In this document: positions 1-10,422 of the stretch, piece after piece | Position numbering within the stretch: position 1 is the first letter of the stretch | Layout of the letters: each line of letters begins with the position of its first letter | Assembly (NCBI RefSeq): GCF_003610805.1 | Contig: NZ_RAPF01000005.1 | Location: forward strand, 281,795-345,794 | Direction of reading: 5' to 3' | DNA: 64,000 nt | DNA from: Altericroceibacterium spongiae | Lineage (GTDB): Bacteria > Pseudomonadota > Alphaproteobacteria > Sphingomonadales > Sphingomonadaceae | Notes under the pieces: generated by a model | What the model was told of the DNA's origin: nothing | Database searches by the model: none | The model's input: the letters and a program-made list of their open reading frames with translations, nothing else | Program-made: the position numbers and the translations under genes

Positions 1-226
1 GATTGGCGATGTTGGTCGTCTTTTGCGGGAAGCGCGTCCAGACATTGCCGAGGCTGTAATAGCCCGCCGACTGGCCTTCGAACGCGCTCGGCCCGGTGAC
101 ATTGGCCGCCGCGCCCATGTCGTCCATGAAACGGTCCATGCTGTCGCCGACGTTTGCGGCGACGGGGGACGCGACCATGCCGGCGGCAGCTATGGTGAGC
201 GCCGCATTGCGGATGCTAGTAATCAT
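1..226 (-). CDS. traH: TraH, conjugal pilus assembly protein (N-terminal part, cut by window edge)
   Basis: Only the first 75 residues are in the window. A signal peptide of about 24 residues is followed by MDRFMDDMGAAANVTGP and then a stretch ending AGYYSLGNVWTRFPQKTTN, which is the typical mature N-terminus of F-type TraH. TraH is a periplasmic/outer-membrane protein needed for pilus extension in F-like type IV secretion. The start at 226 is supported by a GGAAG ribosome site just upstream, and it overlaps the end of traF by 11 bases, so the two are translationally coupled. It is the last gene of the operon seen here; the rest, and probably traG, lies to the left. Confidence 0.85.
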   Translation of the reverse strand, partial: MITSIRNAALTIAAAGMVASPVAANVGDSMDRFMDDMGAAANVTGPSAFEGQSAGYYSLGNVWTRFPQKTTNIAN

Positions 227-1046
227 GTCCGGCTTCCTTCGAGGTGAGGAGGTAGATGCGGTCCTGCAGCTCGTCGGCCGAGAGCACGCCGTACCCGATC
301 GGGATCGGGCGCCTGGCCACGCTGTCCCACAGCACGAGCGCCGGGGTGATGCCGGGTTCGAGCCCCATGCGCGGCCGCTGGCCGCTTTCGACCTTGTAGT
401 CGGGGAAGTGCCGGGACGGTCCGCCATCGGTCGAGATCGCCCGGACAGCGATATGCCAGCGGTCCGCCACCGAGCGCACGATCGGGCTCATCACTTCGCA
501 AGCGCCGCAGGTCTGGGCGAAGAAGTAGAACAGGCCATAGCGCTCGGAGAGCCGGGCCATCACCGCATCGCGGTCGGCAGCGCGCGCGTCCTGCCATTGC
601 TTCTTGGCGAGCGCGCCGACCGGCCGTTCGAGCGTGTAGTCGAGCTCGGGATCCTGCCAGATCGCGCGCTGCCAGACATCGGAGAACAGCGAAGCCCGGT
701 CGAGCTGGGCACGCTGGAAGCGGATATAGGCGGTGACGTTTTCCGGTGTCGGATAGAGGATTGCACGCGCTTTGAGTTCGCGCAGTTCCCCCGTGACCGC
801 GTCGAGTTCTTGCGTTGCGGTTAACTGGGCCGGTGGCTGCGCCATCTGCGGCTCCTCTGCCGGCACCGGCTTTACGCAATAGAACCAATAGCCGAGCCTG
901 CGCTGCTCGCAGTAGAGGCTGTCTGCTGACGCAGCTGGCTCTGCCAGGCGCGCTTCCTGGGCAACTGCCCGAACGGGAAGCAGTGCAGCGAGACACATGG
1001 CCAGTGCTGGGAGGGCCAGCATCGGCAGTGATTGGCGGCGCGTCAT
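216..1046 (-). CDS. traF: TraF, thioredoxin-fold conjugal pilus assembly protein
   Basis: 276 residues, with a signal peptide (about residues 1-35) and a C-terminal thioredoxin-like domain containing FFAQTCGACEVM. The CxxC cysteines fall at about 180 and 183. F TraF itself often lacks this CxxC pair, so redox activity is plausible here. The protein acts in the periplasm with TraH, TraW, TraU and TrbC in pilus assembly. A longer open frame runs further upstream inside traN, but the ATG at 1046 is the first one followed by a proper signal peptide. It overlaps the traN stop by 4 bases (ATGA), as do most junctions in this operon. Confidence 0.88.
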   Translation of the reverse strand: MTRRQSLPMLALPALAMCLAALLPVRAVAQEARLAEPAASADSLYCEQRRLGYWFYCVKPVPAEEPQMAQPPAQLTATQELDAVTGELRELKARAILYPTPENVTAYIRFQRAQLDRASLFSDVWQRAIWQDPELDYTLERPVGALAKKQWQDARAADRDAVMARLSERYGLFYFFAQTCGACEVMSPIVRSVADRWHIAVRAISTDGGPSRHFPDYKVESGQRPRMGLEPGITPALVLWDSVARRPIPIGYGVLSADELQDRIYLLTSKEAGHDY

Positions 1047-2776
1047 TGGCCACTCCTTGCGTAATAGTCTTCGATTTTCTGCTGGATGAGGATGCTGGTC
1101 TCGAGCTCGTCGGGGAGCCGCGCAGCCTCGGTGAACTCGGCATAGACCTCGCTGAAATCCATCTGGCTGAGGTCGAGCCGGGCGAATTCGTCGAGCGTGA
1201 AACCCTCGCACTGCTCTTCCTTGGGCTTGTCCCACGGCTTGGGCAGCTGGAGGCGGCCCTGTTCCTGCAGGACCCGCGAGAGCTTGCTCTCGAAGCAGCA
1301 GTAGACCTTCTTCTTGGTCAGGCAGACGCCGAGGAACTTGTCCGAACAATAGGTCCCTACATAAGCGCACAGTCCCTGCGCATCGCGTTCGTGGAGCAGC
1401 ACTTCCTCGCGGTTGCAGCCGAGCGCGACGAGCAGGCTGATTCCGGGGATGAGCGGGAAGCCCTTGCCCTTGCAGCAGTTGAGCACGCCGAAGACCTTGG
1501 AGGAGCAGGTGTTGCGGGTGCCGCGGAACAGCGTCAGCGTCTCGGGATCGAACTGGCCGCGGGCCTCGTCCATCGCATGGAGCGCGGTGACGGCATCCTT
1601 GAACTCATCGTTAGCTGTGCGCTCGATCGTCTCGCAGCTGCCGTCGATGCAATAGACATCACCGTCGCAGACATACTGGGTTGAGCTATCGTTTCCGGGA
1701 AGCGGGCACTCGTAGATGCGCTCCCAGGTCTGGCAAGGGTCTTCGTCAGTGAGGCATTCCTCGCGGACAAAGCGGCAGGTGCCCTGGCTTTCGATGTCGG
1801 AGCAGTCGGTCGCCGCTTCGCGCGCAATGCAGGTGTAGCTGCGTTGCCATTCCCAGCAGGGCCTGGTGACAGAGACGCCGTCGATCACGCGCGTCTGCGG
1901 ATCGCTATCGGTGCAGATTTCGGCGTCCAGCGTGCAATCGCTATTGTCCGCAAGACCTGTGCACTGGCTTTCGTCAGGGGTCGTTGTTACGGTGGTCGCC
2001 GTGGCGATGCGGTAGGGCGTCTGCCCCGCGACCTGTTCGTTGCACGTCAGCTCGGTAAGCGGATCGCCCGGCTCGGTGCACCACTTGCGACCGCCGGACC
2101 AACCCCACTGCAGGCACGGACCGTCCCGGTGTCCGGTCACCCGGCAAAGAGCGCCCGAGAATTCTTCGCAATCCGGCTCAGCTGACAGGTTGAAGCTAAC
2201 CAATGGGCTGCAAAGATAATGATACTGCGGTCGCTGGCTGACCGCGGCGACGAGCGGCACCGTGCATTGGCCCACCGACTGATCGATCCGTGTGCCCGTA
2301 TTGCAGGTTGCGGTATATGTGCCTGCCGACCCCGAACCGGCCGGCAGCGGAACGCACGATCCCTGGCTGCCCGAAATTGCCATGCCGCTCGTGTAGTCCA
2401 GCGGCGTCTCATTGATCCTGAGGCTGCGGGCGATCACATCCTCGATCTCGTTCGGCTCGAACCTTGCGCGATTGGCCACGCTGTCGCGGATGGTGCGCAT
2501 CGGCGTGCTGGTCGTGGCGGCGCTGCGGGCGCGGGCCTCGATCTGGTCGGGATCGCGCGTAAGATCCTGCAGGTCGCGCGTCGCCTGCGGATCGAAATTG
2601 GGAACGCGCGCAGCGTCGGGATTGGTCGTTGCGGCATCGCGCGCCTCGCCCAGCAACTCGGTGGCAAAGTCCTTGCCGTCGGCCCTTGCTGCATCGCGGG
2701 TCTGAGCGTGAATGGAAGCCGCGTTTGTGAGGGCGACGAGTGCCGCAAGGAGATTGGCGAGAGTTCTGCCGGTCAT
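1043..2776 (-). CDS. traN: TraN, outer-membrane mating-pair stabilisation protein
   Basis: 577 residues with a signal peptide and about 32 cysteines. The C-terminal part (CxxxxxCCKGKGFP..., TYCSDKFLGVCLTKKKVYCCF) is the conserved TraN core with its paired cysteines. TraN is exposed on the donor surface and stabilises mating pairs; the central part, which contacts the recipient, is variable between elements. A strong GGAGGAA ribosome site precedes the ATG at 2776. The many disulfides fit the presence of two thioredoxin-fold proteins (TraF and a DsbC-like protein) in the same operon. It overlaps trbC by 4 bases. Confidence 0.9.
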   Translation of the reverse strand: MTGRTLANLLAALVALTNAASIHAQTRDAARADGKDFATELLGEARDAATTNPDAARVPNFDPQATRDLQDLTRDPDQIEARARSAATTSTPMRTIRDSVANRARFEPNEIEDVIARSLRINETPLDYTSGMAISGSQGSCVPLPAGSGSAGTYTATCNTGTRIDQSVGQCTVPLVAAVSQRPQYHYLCSPLVSFNLSAEPDCEEFSGALCRVTGHRDGPCLQWGWSGGRKWCTEPGDPLTELTCNEQVAGQTPYRIATATTVTTTPDESQCTGLADNSDCTLDAEICTDSDPQTRVIDGVSVTRPCWEWQRSYTCIAREAATDCSDIESQGTCRFVREECLTDEDPCQTWERIYECPLPGNDSSTQYVCDGDVYCIDGSCETIERTANDEFKDAVTALHAMDEARGQFDPETLTLFRGTRNTCSSKVFGVLNCCKGKGFPLIPGISLLVALGCNREEVLLHERDAQGLCAYVGTYCSDKFLGVCLTKKKVYCCFESKLSRVLQEQGRLQLPKPWDKPKEEQCEGFTLDEFARLDLSQMDFSEVYAEFTEAARLPDELETSILIQQKIEDYYARSGQ

Positions 2777-3521
2777 GGCCGTTCCTCCGTGGAGAGCTGG
2801 CGCAGATGGAGGCGGGCAAGCTCGGCGCCCGGACCCTTGCCCGAAGCAAAGGTCTCGAGGACTTCGCTCGCGCTGATGTTGCCGGCGATACGGTCGTGTG
2901 GCGGCACTTCGCTGGTGCAATCGAACCCGTCGCATGGGCTGAACTCGGTGCTCAGCATGACGAAACTCGGCGCGGCCTCGATGTTGAAGGCGCGGAACAG
3001 CCTTGGATCAATCCCGAGCGAACCGGCCGCGTCGCGGGTGCTCCAGATGGCGGCGAGCCGCTTCTTGAACGCCTCGCTGTTTCCTTGCGGGAAACCGCGC
3101 AGCACGGTGACGCCTCCCGCCCTGGTCATGTCATGGACCAGTGCTTTCAGCGCCTCGGGAGGCATCGACAGGCTGGCAAAGGCAATGAAGCGCGGGGCTC
3201 CCCCGAGCGATGCCTTCTCTGCGGCGGCTTGCCCCGCGATCATCGCGTCGAAGTCGAGGACGGCGTCGGTCTCGATTGCCTTGATGGTGTCCGCATAGGC
3301 CGCGCGATTGGCCTGCGCTTGCGTCTGGATAGCTTGTGCATCCTCGGTCAGTGCCTCGGCGCGTTGGCGGACATTGGTGCTGAGCGCCTGCGCATCGTCG
3401 GCATGTTCGGCCGCACGCTCGCGGATCGCTTCGAGGTCGATGCCTTCGGGCGCGCTCTGGGCGAGAGCGAGGCCACCAAGGGTGACGGCAAGGCCGACGG
3501 GCAAAAGGAGGAGGTGCTTGT

Positions 3522-3525
<4 letters not shown>
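2773..3525 (-). CDS. trbC: TrbC, F-type conjugal pilus assembly protein
   Basis: 250 residues. A signal peptide (about 1-22, ending LALAQS) is followed by a helical, Ala/Gln-rich region (about 25-90) and then the TrbC_Ftype domain (IAFASLSMPPEALKAL, GVTVLRGFPQGN, IDPRLFRAFNIEAAPSFVM). This domain resembles a thioredoxin fold without the active cysteines. In the F system TrbC is periplasmic and works with TraW and TraU in pilus assembly. It overlaps traU by 4 bases and traN by 4 bases. Confidence 0.88.
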
Positions 3526-4531
<1,006 letters not shown>

Positions 4532-4535
<4 letters not shown>

Positions 4536-5170
4536 TGGGCTGTCCTCCTTTTCGGTGGCAGCGCGATTTCGCTGATTTCGAGCAGGCGGCCCTCCTGGCG
4601 CACGCGTGTAGGCACCGACCTGATCCCGAACCTCTCCGTGAGCTTGCCGCCCTGGTCGAAATAGAAGCGGCGCTGGCGGGCCTTCATCAGCTCGAGCGGC
4701 GCACCCTTCACCAGGATCAGTTTGGCATTGGCGTCCTGCTTGAGCGCCCAGGCGAGCTGGTCGGGATCGTCGCCGTCGAGAAACAGGAGATCAGCGCGAA
4801 GGCCGACGCTGTCGAGCGGATTAACCCTCGTGCCAGCGGCATGGATCAGCTCGCCTTTTGCCCCGCGGATATCGGCAGCGAGCGTGATCGTCGGATCGAA
4901 GTGCCAGCGCCGGGCTTCGCTGGCCCGGACGATCCCGGCGACGGGGTCGGGCCGGTTCACCCGCGCGATCGTGCGGCGCTTCAAATCTTCATTGAGCCGC
5001 GCGGTCTCGCCCGAACGTTCCATCTGCGTCAGGCGCGAATGGATCTGCTCGAGGAGGTCGCGCTCGATCACGGGAAACACCGTGCCGCGCTGCCCATAGT
5101 CGCGCGCCAGCACCTCGGCAGGGCAGAGCAGCACTGCAAGCATGGCTGCGGGGAGGATGAGTTTGCTCAC
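4532..5170 (-). CDS. traW: TraW, type-F conjugative transfer system protein
   Basis: 212 residues with a signal peptide (about 1-22, ending VLARDYG). The mature N-terminus DYGQRGTVFPVIERDLLEQI and the C-terminal block KLTERFGIRSVPTRVRQEG are TraW family signatures. TraW is periplasmic and cooperates with TrbC in pilus extension. The gene overlaps the upstream signal peptidase gene by 4 bases. Confidence 0.9.
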
Positions 5171-5688
5171 AGGATCGCCCTCCCGCTGCCGAGGATCTGG
5201 CCGCGGCAGACGAAACCGATCTCGGCGTAGCGGCTGTCGAGGCCGCGGGGATGGCTGGTCCCGGTGTAGAAGCAGCCGTCGGGGATCGGGCCTTCGGGGC
5301 CTTTGTGTAGCGCAATGCCGAGACGGGTCTCATCGAGCCGCGCGGCGATCTTGCGACCGTTGATGAAGACCTCGTGGCCACGGTGGCTCACGACATCGCC
5401 CGGCACGCCCAGCACCCGTTTGCCGAAGAGCTGCGTGCCTTTTCCGAAATGCACTTCGACGAGCCAGCCTGCCGGCGGCTCGAAGAAGATCAGGCTGCCG
5501 CGCTCGATCCGCGCATGCTTGTCGAGCCAGAAGGCCCAGTTGGGCAGGCTCGGGCTAGCGTTGATGAGGAAGGCATGGTCTTTTGCGAAGGCGTCAACCG
5601 CGCCCCATCCGAGCGGCAGCAGCACCAGCGCGGTCAGGACAAGCGGCCGTTTGATCGTGCGGACAAGACGAGAGGCAAAGTGCGTCAC
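5167..5688 (-). CDS. S26-family (TraF/TrhF-type) signal peptidase
   Basis: 173 residues. A single N-terminal membrane segment (about 13-35) is followed by NASPSLPNW, where Ser47-Leu-Pro fits the catalytic serine of TraF-type S26 peptidases. GKRVLGVPGD supplies the likely general-base Lys90. A C-terminal FYTGTSHPRGLDSRYAEIGFV block matches the family's last conserved box. These peptidases mature the pilin or other secreted components of conjugation systems. Its place between trbI and traW is where F-like systems outside F itself often carry this gene. Overlaps both neighbours by 4 bases. Confidence 0.85.
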   Translation of the reverse strand: MTHFASRLVRTIKRPLVLTALVLLPLGWGAVDAFAKDHAFLINASPSLPNWAFWLDKHARIERGSLIFFEPPAGWLVEVHFGKGTQLFGKRVLGVPGDVVSHRGHEVFINGRKIAARLDETRLGIALHKGPEGPIPDGCFYTGTSHPRGLDSRYAEIGFVCRGQILGSGRAIL

Positions 5689-6071
5689 TGACCGCCTCCC
5701 TGCTGAAGCTGGCGGGCGATCCGTGCGCGCAGTTCGTCGGTGGCATCGGGGGCATCGCCCGCGAGCACCGCTTCGCCGACCAGCACCACGCGGCCATCGG
5801 TTCCCATTTCTGCAACGGCACGCTCGGAGGCCTGGAGGAAGGCGAGCACGCGCGCCTGACTGGCTTCGGGATCCTGCTGCCCGCGCGCTTCGGCATCGAC
5901 GAATGCGGCGATGGTCTCGGCAAGCCGGACGGTGACGATCTGCTGGCGCGGCTCGGAAAGCTCGCGGCTGACCCAGGTTACCCAGAGCAGTGCGGCGACG
6001 AGCGCGAGCACGCCAAGAATTCTCAGCAACAGCGGGTGATTAAAAGATTGTAATCTGCGCGTCTCAATCAC
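5685..6071 (-). CDS. trbI: TrbI, type-F conjugative transfer protein
   Basis: 128 residues with one membrane segment (about 15-35) followed by a periplasmic tail. The VTWVSRELSEPRQQIVTVRLAE segment after the membrane anchor is typical of TrbI_Ftype. In F, TrbI affects pilus retraction and length. The gene starts within the end of the upstream membrane-protein gene (8-base overlap). Confidence 0.75.
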   Translation of the reverse strand: MIETRRLQSFNHPLLLRILGVLALVAALLWVTWVSRELSEPRQQIVTVRLAETIAAFVDAEARGQQDPEASQARVLAFLQASERAVAEMGTDGRVVLVGEAVLAGDAPDATDELRARIARQLQQGGGQ

Positions 6072-6444
6072 GGTTTGCCTCCCGGGCCGGATGGTTGTCG
6101 AGATCGGCCGCGAGCCGCTTCAGGAAGCGCGGCATGCGAAACAGCGTCACCGCGCCAGCAAGCACGAGAAAGCAGCCCTTGAGGTCCTGGCTGAACAGGC
6201 TGCGGCGCAGGCCGTCGGCCTCAAGGTAGCGGTCCGACAGATTGGCGAGCTGAGTGAAGAGGCTGCCAAGGTCCCAGCCAGCAACGAACAGGAACAGCGC
6301 GAGCGGCAATCCCAGCACGATCAGCAGCGAGGTCGCGGCAAAGCGTGCGGTCTCGATCAGGACGAAGCAGCTCCCTTGCAGGAACGGCAGCAGGCTGCGG
6401 AGGTTGGCCGGCGGTGTCCGGTCGGCGAGATGCGAGACCATCAT
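6064..6444 (-). CDS. Small membrane protein of the conjugation operon, function unknown
   Basis: 126 residues with two predicted membrane segments (about 32-56 and 88-105) separated by an acidic/polar stretch (SDRYLEADGLRRSLFSQDLKG). I do not recognise it as an F Tra or Trb protein. It is held between traC and trbI by 4- and 8-base overlaps, so it is almost certainly translated with them. By position it could be a lineage-specific accessory of the inner-membrane complex. That role is inference from location only. Confidence 0.6.
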   Translation of the reverse strand: MMVSHLADRTPPANLRSLLPFLQGSCFVLIETARFAATSLLIVLGLPLALFLFVAGWDLGSLFTQLANLSDRYLEADGLRRSLFSQDLKGCFLVLAGAVTLFRMPRFLKRLAADLDNHPAREANRD

Positions 6445-8984
6445 TGTCCACCTCCCGCCACGATGCGGATGGCATTTGCTAGGCTGTGTCCGCGCCGCTC
6501 GCAGTCCTGGATCGCGGCATAGGTGTCGGGATCGGAGGAGTAGATCGTTGCCGAGAAGGGATCGAGCACGAGCCGGCCGACCGCTTCGGTCTCGGGACCC
6601 TTTATGAAGACCTCGCTGTACTCGGTCCCCGAACGCTTGAGGCTGCGGATCAGCGTCTCGGTGCGGTCGTCCATGTCGAGCCGCGCGTTCGCCCTGAAAT
6701 CGGCGATCGTCTCGGCCTTCTGCTGAAGCACCAGCATCCAGTCGCTGTTCTCGAGCGCAGCGCGCGCGCCATCGGACTTGTAATAGTCATTGAGGGACTG
6801 GGTCGCGGTGGCGAGCGCGCCGCCATATTTGCGCGCGGTGCGGGCGTAGGTCTCGACGAACTCGCCCATCGACCCGCCCTTGAGCATGGCCCAGGCCTCG
6901 TCGATCAGCAGCAGCTTCTTGGTTGCCCGTGACGAGCGCGTCATCGCCTGGCTGGTCATGAACATGATCGCCGAGAGGACCACGCTGCGCAGTTCCTCGC
7001 GGCACGCGAGATCGCTCATCTCGAAGACGGTGAAATCATCGTCGAGTGCGAAGCTCGCCTTGCCTGCAAAGAACCCGCCGTAGCTGCCGCCGCGGCAGAA
7101 GGGCGCGATCGCGGTGGCAAGATCGCGGCCCGCCTCGCTCTCCGAGCCATGGAGTGCATGCGCGACATCGTCGACCGATGCGCCGCTTCCGAGGGCCTCC
7201 CAGGTCGCAGTTACGGCCCGGTCGATCAGTCCGCGCTCGGTGTCGCTCGGCGCGGTGCCGGGACGCGTCATCTGGCCGACAATCGCCTTGATCATGGCGA
7301 AGCAGTCGAGGCGGTAGTCCTCGTCTTCGTGCGCTCGGGCATCATCGACCATCGAGAAGGGATTCAGCGAGAAGCCCGAGGCGAGCGTGAACTCGACGAA
7401 GCGTCCACCCTGCAGCTTGACCGAATGCTCGAAGCTGCGCCCGTCGTCGATCACCACGACCTTGGCGCCCGCACCGCGCAAGGCGGCGCAGAGCTCCTGC
7501 AGCAGGACCGACTTGCCCGAGCCCGACTTGCCGCAGATCGCGATATTGTGATTGCCGGCAGTGTTTTCGAACGGCGACCACCAGAAGGGCTGGCCGCGGC
7601 GGCCAACGAGCAGGAGGTGCGGGATCACGCCGCCGAGATATTCCCCCTGCATTGGCGCGATATGTGCCGCTGTCGTCGAGAGCATGGTCTTGAGGCGCTT
7701 TAGCCGCGCCATGTCGTCGGCGAGGCCATCGGCAAGGCTCAGGGGAAAGGCAGCGACGAGGCCCTGCAGCTGGAGAAAGCGCTCGTCTGCCAAATCCCAG
7801 CCCGCTGCCTTGTAGATCGCCTTGATGATGCGTTCGTGCGCGTCGCCCTGGCCGAGCGGCGAGATGCTGGTGAGCCCGTAGAACAGCTTCACGAGTTTCT
7901 TGCCGGCCTGGAGCTCGGCCTGGACGTGGCGCCATTCGGCCGACTGTTCGGCGAGCTTGGGAAGAAAGCGCGCGCTCTTGGTCTGGCTGAGACTGGTGGT
8001 GCGCATGAATTTGAAGCCCGCGCGCGCCGATGCGGCTTCCTGGTCGGGGTAGACGAGGCACAGCATGGTTGCCGTCGGACAGGGGAAGCGCAGCTTGTCG
8101 GTGAACATGTCGCCGATGAGCCGCGCGCATTCCCAGGGCGCCCAGCGCTCAGGGGTAGAGCGCACGGCATAATGCCGCACGTCGAAATGGTCGGGATAGC
8201 ATTCGCCGACTTCGGGATTGCCCTCCTCGTCGCGGCCCGTCTCGCGGAAGCGCTCGGTCCTGAGGATCAGGCGATCGTCGCCGACCTCGAGCTCGATGTC
8301 GCGGCGGATCGCCTGGACATCGAGCGTATCGTGCGGGTTCCACGCATGGATGTCGGTCTCGTGCGCGGTGGTCGGCGAGGTAAGTTCGTCGATCAGCGCC
8401 AGCAATCCGCCCGGACGCAGCTCTTGCGCGTGCAGTCCGAGCGAATGGAGCATGCCCATCAGCCCTTCGCGGCATTCGGAGAGTTCGGCATCGGTCACGC
8501 TGCCGGGCACCGGCACGCCAAGCGAGACGATCAGCCGGACGTTGCGCGCGTGGAAGGGCGCATGCGCTGAGCCCGAATTCCAGACGAGATCGTAAAGGCG
8601 CCTGGTGCGCGCCCTGGCGATCGCCTCGTAGATACCGCCCTGCTCGTAGCGCGGAGCGAACCAGGGGCCGACCACACTACCGATCCGCGGAGATGCGAAG
8701 TTCAGGACCTGGAGGCAGGCGCCCTGCGGCAGGCCTTCGGAGAAGAACTGACCGAGGATCTCGCCGGTCCGTTCGTCGGCCCCGATCAGCGGGGTGACTT
8801 CGAGCACGAAGCCTTTGGAGCGGGCGTTGCGGTAGAGCTTCGCCCCCTCGTCATAGACCCGGTAGGGCAGCCAGTCCGAGAGCATATCGAGCCCGAAATG
8901 CGCCTGCGGCTTTTCAGGCCGAGCCGTGTCGGCAAACAGGCCCCGCGAGAGTGCGTCGCGCGCGGCAGCAAGGGATAGCGTCAC
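6441..8984 (-). CDS. traC: TraC, type IV secretion ATPase (VirB4 family)
   Basis: 847 residues, the normal length for TraC. A Walker A motif GKSGSGKS lies at about residue 485 and a Walker B KLLLIDEAW at about 693. Upstream is the GEYLGGVIPHLLLVGRRGQPFWWSPF block and downstream ARKYGGALATATQSLNDYY, both typical of TraC/VirB4. It is the cytoplasmic ATPase that powers pilus assembly and substrate transfer. It begins inside the end of traV (4-base overlap). Confidence 0.95.
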   Translation of the reverse strand: MTLSLAAARDALSRGLFADTARPEKPQAHFGLDMLSDWLPYRVYDEGAKLYRNARSKGFVLEVTPLIGADERTGEILGQFFSEGLPQGACLQVLNFASPRIGSVVGPWFAPRYEQGGIYEAIARARTRRLYDLVWNSGSAHAPFHARNVRLIVSLGVPVPGSVTDAELSECREGLMGMLHSLGLHAQELRPGGLLALIDELTSPTTAHETDIHAWNPHDTLDVQAIRRDIELEVGDDRLILRTERFRETGRDEEGNPEVGECYPDHFDVRHYAVRSTPERWAPWECARLIGDMFTDKLRFPCPTATMLCLVYPDQEAASARAGFKFMRTTSLSQTKSARFLPKLAEQSAEWRHVQAELQAGKKLVKLFYGLTSISPLGQGDAHERIIKAIYKAAGWDLADERFLQLQGLVAAFPLSLADGLADDMARLKRLKTMLSTTAAHIAPMQGEYLGGVIPHLLLVGRRGQPFWWSPFENTAGNHNIAICGKSGSGKSVLLQELCAALRGAGAKVVVIDDGRSFEHSVKLQGGRFVEFTLASGFSLNPFSMVDDARAHEDEDYRLDCFAMIKAIVGQMTRPGTAPSDTERGLIDRAVTATWEALGSGASVDDVAHALHGSESEAGRDLATAIAPFCRGGSYGGFFAGKASFALDDDFTVFEMSDLACREELRSVVLSAIMFMTSQAMTRSSRATKKLLLIDEAWAMLKGGSMGEFVETYARTARKYGGALATATQSLNDYYKSDGARAALENSDWMLVLQQKAETIADFRANARLDMDDRTETLIRSLKRSGTEYSEVFIKGPETEAVGRLVLDPFSATIYSSDPDTYAAIQDCERRGHSLANAIRIVAGGGQ

Positions 8985-9553
8985 TGGCTCTCTCCTTCGG
9001 TCATGTCAGGGTGGGGGACCGACTCGCGGGGAGGGGAAAACGAGCCAGGTCCCCCGGGTTCCGGCGCGTCAGCGCCGGGCATCACCGGAACGGGCTGCGA
9101 GGGGATAAACAGCTGTTCCGGCAATGTGTCTGTTGGTTGGAATTCAGGTGCGGGGTTGCCCTCGCGGGTCGCGGCAATGGTCGATGCCAGCGAGCGCAGG
9201 ACTTCGCGGCGGCCCTGCGGGGCGCGCCAGCCTGTCCCTGCCTGCTCGGGCAGCGTCAGGTGAACGACGCGCGCCTCATGGTCGCGGCCCGCCGCGTCAC
9301 GGTAGGGCGTCAACACGACCTGCAGGCGGCGAACCGCTTCGCCGGTCGGGGTCACCGTCCGCTGCGCGTCAGTCGTGTCAGCCTTTTCGATACCGGTCGC
9401 CCCGGCATCGATCGAGGAAGTCGGAGCGCAGGTCCCTTCGGGAGCGCGGCAGGCGAAACTGCCTTTGACGTTGCCGCCGAGGCTGGCGCAACCACTGGCC
9501 AAAAGGAGCGGCGCAACAAGCACCACGGCGCGAAGGATCGGGAGCCGGCTCAT
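8981..9553 (-). CDS. traV: TraV, outer-membrane lipoprotein of the conjugation core complex
   Basis: 190 residues with a lipoprotein signal: the lipobox is LASGC with the acceptor Cys at residue 22. The mature start SLGGNVKGSFACRAPEGTC is the typical TraV beginning with its two conserved cysteines. TraV (VirB7-like) anchors the TraK/TraB core complex in the outer membrane. The tail is proline-rich. The start at 9553 overlaps the upstream dsbC-like gene by 4 bases. Confidence 0.88.
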   Translation of the reverse strand: MSRLPILRAVVLVAPLLLASGCASLGGNVKGSFACRAPEGTCAPTSSIDAGATGIEKADTTDAQRTVTPTGEAVRRLQVVLTPYRDAAGRDHEARVVHLTLPEQAGTGWRAPQGRREVLRSLASTIAATREGNPAPEFQPTDTLPEQLFIPSQPVPVMPGADAPEPGGPGSFSPPRESVPHPDMTEGESQ

Positions 9554-10422
9554 TGCGCCGCTCCCTTGCCCTCGGCGACGAAGCGGCGGATCGCTGCGGC
9601 ATCGCGGTAGCCATGCAGCACTGCCCCATCGCGGGCGCGCACGATGACCGGAGTTCCGGCAAACCCGTTGGCCTTCGCAAAGACTTCGTTGGCATCGAGC
9701 ACCTTGGCGTCCTTGCAGGTCTTGCCGGTCGCCGGACCCTGCCCGGCGTAGGCTGCATGGAGTGCCTTTGCCGGATCCTTGGCGCACAGTACCGCCTCGG
9801 AAATCTTGCGGCTTGCCGCGCCGAAGATCGAGATCGGTCGCTCTTCGACATGGACCCTGGCCTTGGCGAGTTCGCCCGCCAGGCGCTGGCAATACCCGCA
9901 CTGGAAATCCGAGAAGACGACCAGGCGCTCGCCCTTGGGGTTGCCCCAGTGGATCGCGCCCGCAGCCGGAAGCGACGAGAGGTCGACATGGCTGGCGGCC
10001 GCCTGCACAGGCGCTTCGTCGCGTCCCGCCGGCGCATCGCTGGCTACGCGTGCCGCACCGGCCGCAAGCAGGTCGGGATTGAGTTCGAGCAGGCGGGCGG
10101 CGGTAACGTCGCGCCGTTCTTCCATGTCGTAGAGACGGCCCACAAAAAGGTAGCGGGCGGTCTCGTCGATGTAGAACAGCGTGTCGCCCGAGACGACTTC
10201 GCACCAGGGGCCAAGCGTATCGCAGCTGATCGCATCGATCGGGGTCTTGGGCAGCCGCAGTTTCAGCGCCTGCGCGACATCGCTTGCCATGCCGGCGGCG
10301 CTCGCAGGCATCGCGGTGACGGCCGAGACTCCGAGCGTCAGCACGGCGGCGGCGCTCGAGAGGGCAAGGGCAAGGTGGGCGGCGCGGGCCTTCAGGCCCG
10401 GTCGGTGGTCATTGTAGTTCAT
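9550..10422 (-). CDS. dsbC: DsbC-family periplasmic disulfide isomerase of the conjugation operon
   Basis: 290 residues. A long basic N-terminus and signal sequence (to about residue 43) is followed by a DsbC-like dimerisation region (LKLRLPKTPIDAISC...LFYIDETARYLFVGRLYDME). A thioredoxin domain follows, with FSDFQCGYCQRL and CxxC at 175/178, and GFAGTPVIV gives the cis-proline. It probably sorts disulfides in the Cys-rich TraN, TraU and TraH. F carries the analogous TrbB; DsbC-type proteins take this place in many F-like systems of other proteobacteria. Overlaps traB and traV by 4 bases. Confidence 0.88.
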   Translation of the reverse strand: MNYNDHRPGLKARAAHLALALSSAAAVLTLGVSAVTAMPASAAGMASDVAQALKLRLPKTPIDAISCDTLGPWCEVVSGDTLFYIDETARYLFVGRLYDMEERRDVTAARLLELNPDLLAAGAARVASDAPAGRDEAPVQAAASHVDLSSLPAAGAIHWGNPKGERLVVFSDFQCGYCQRLAGELAKARVHVEERPISIFGAASRKISEAVLCAKDPAKALHAAYAGQGPATGKTCKDAKVLDANEVFAKANGFAGTPVIVRARDGAVLHGYRDAAAIRRFVAEGKGAAQ

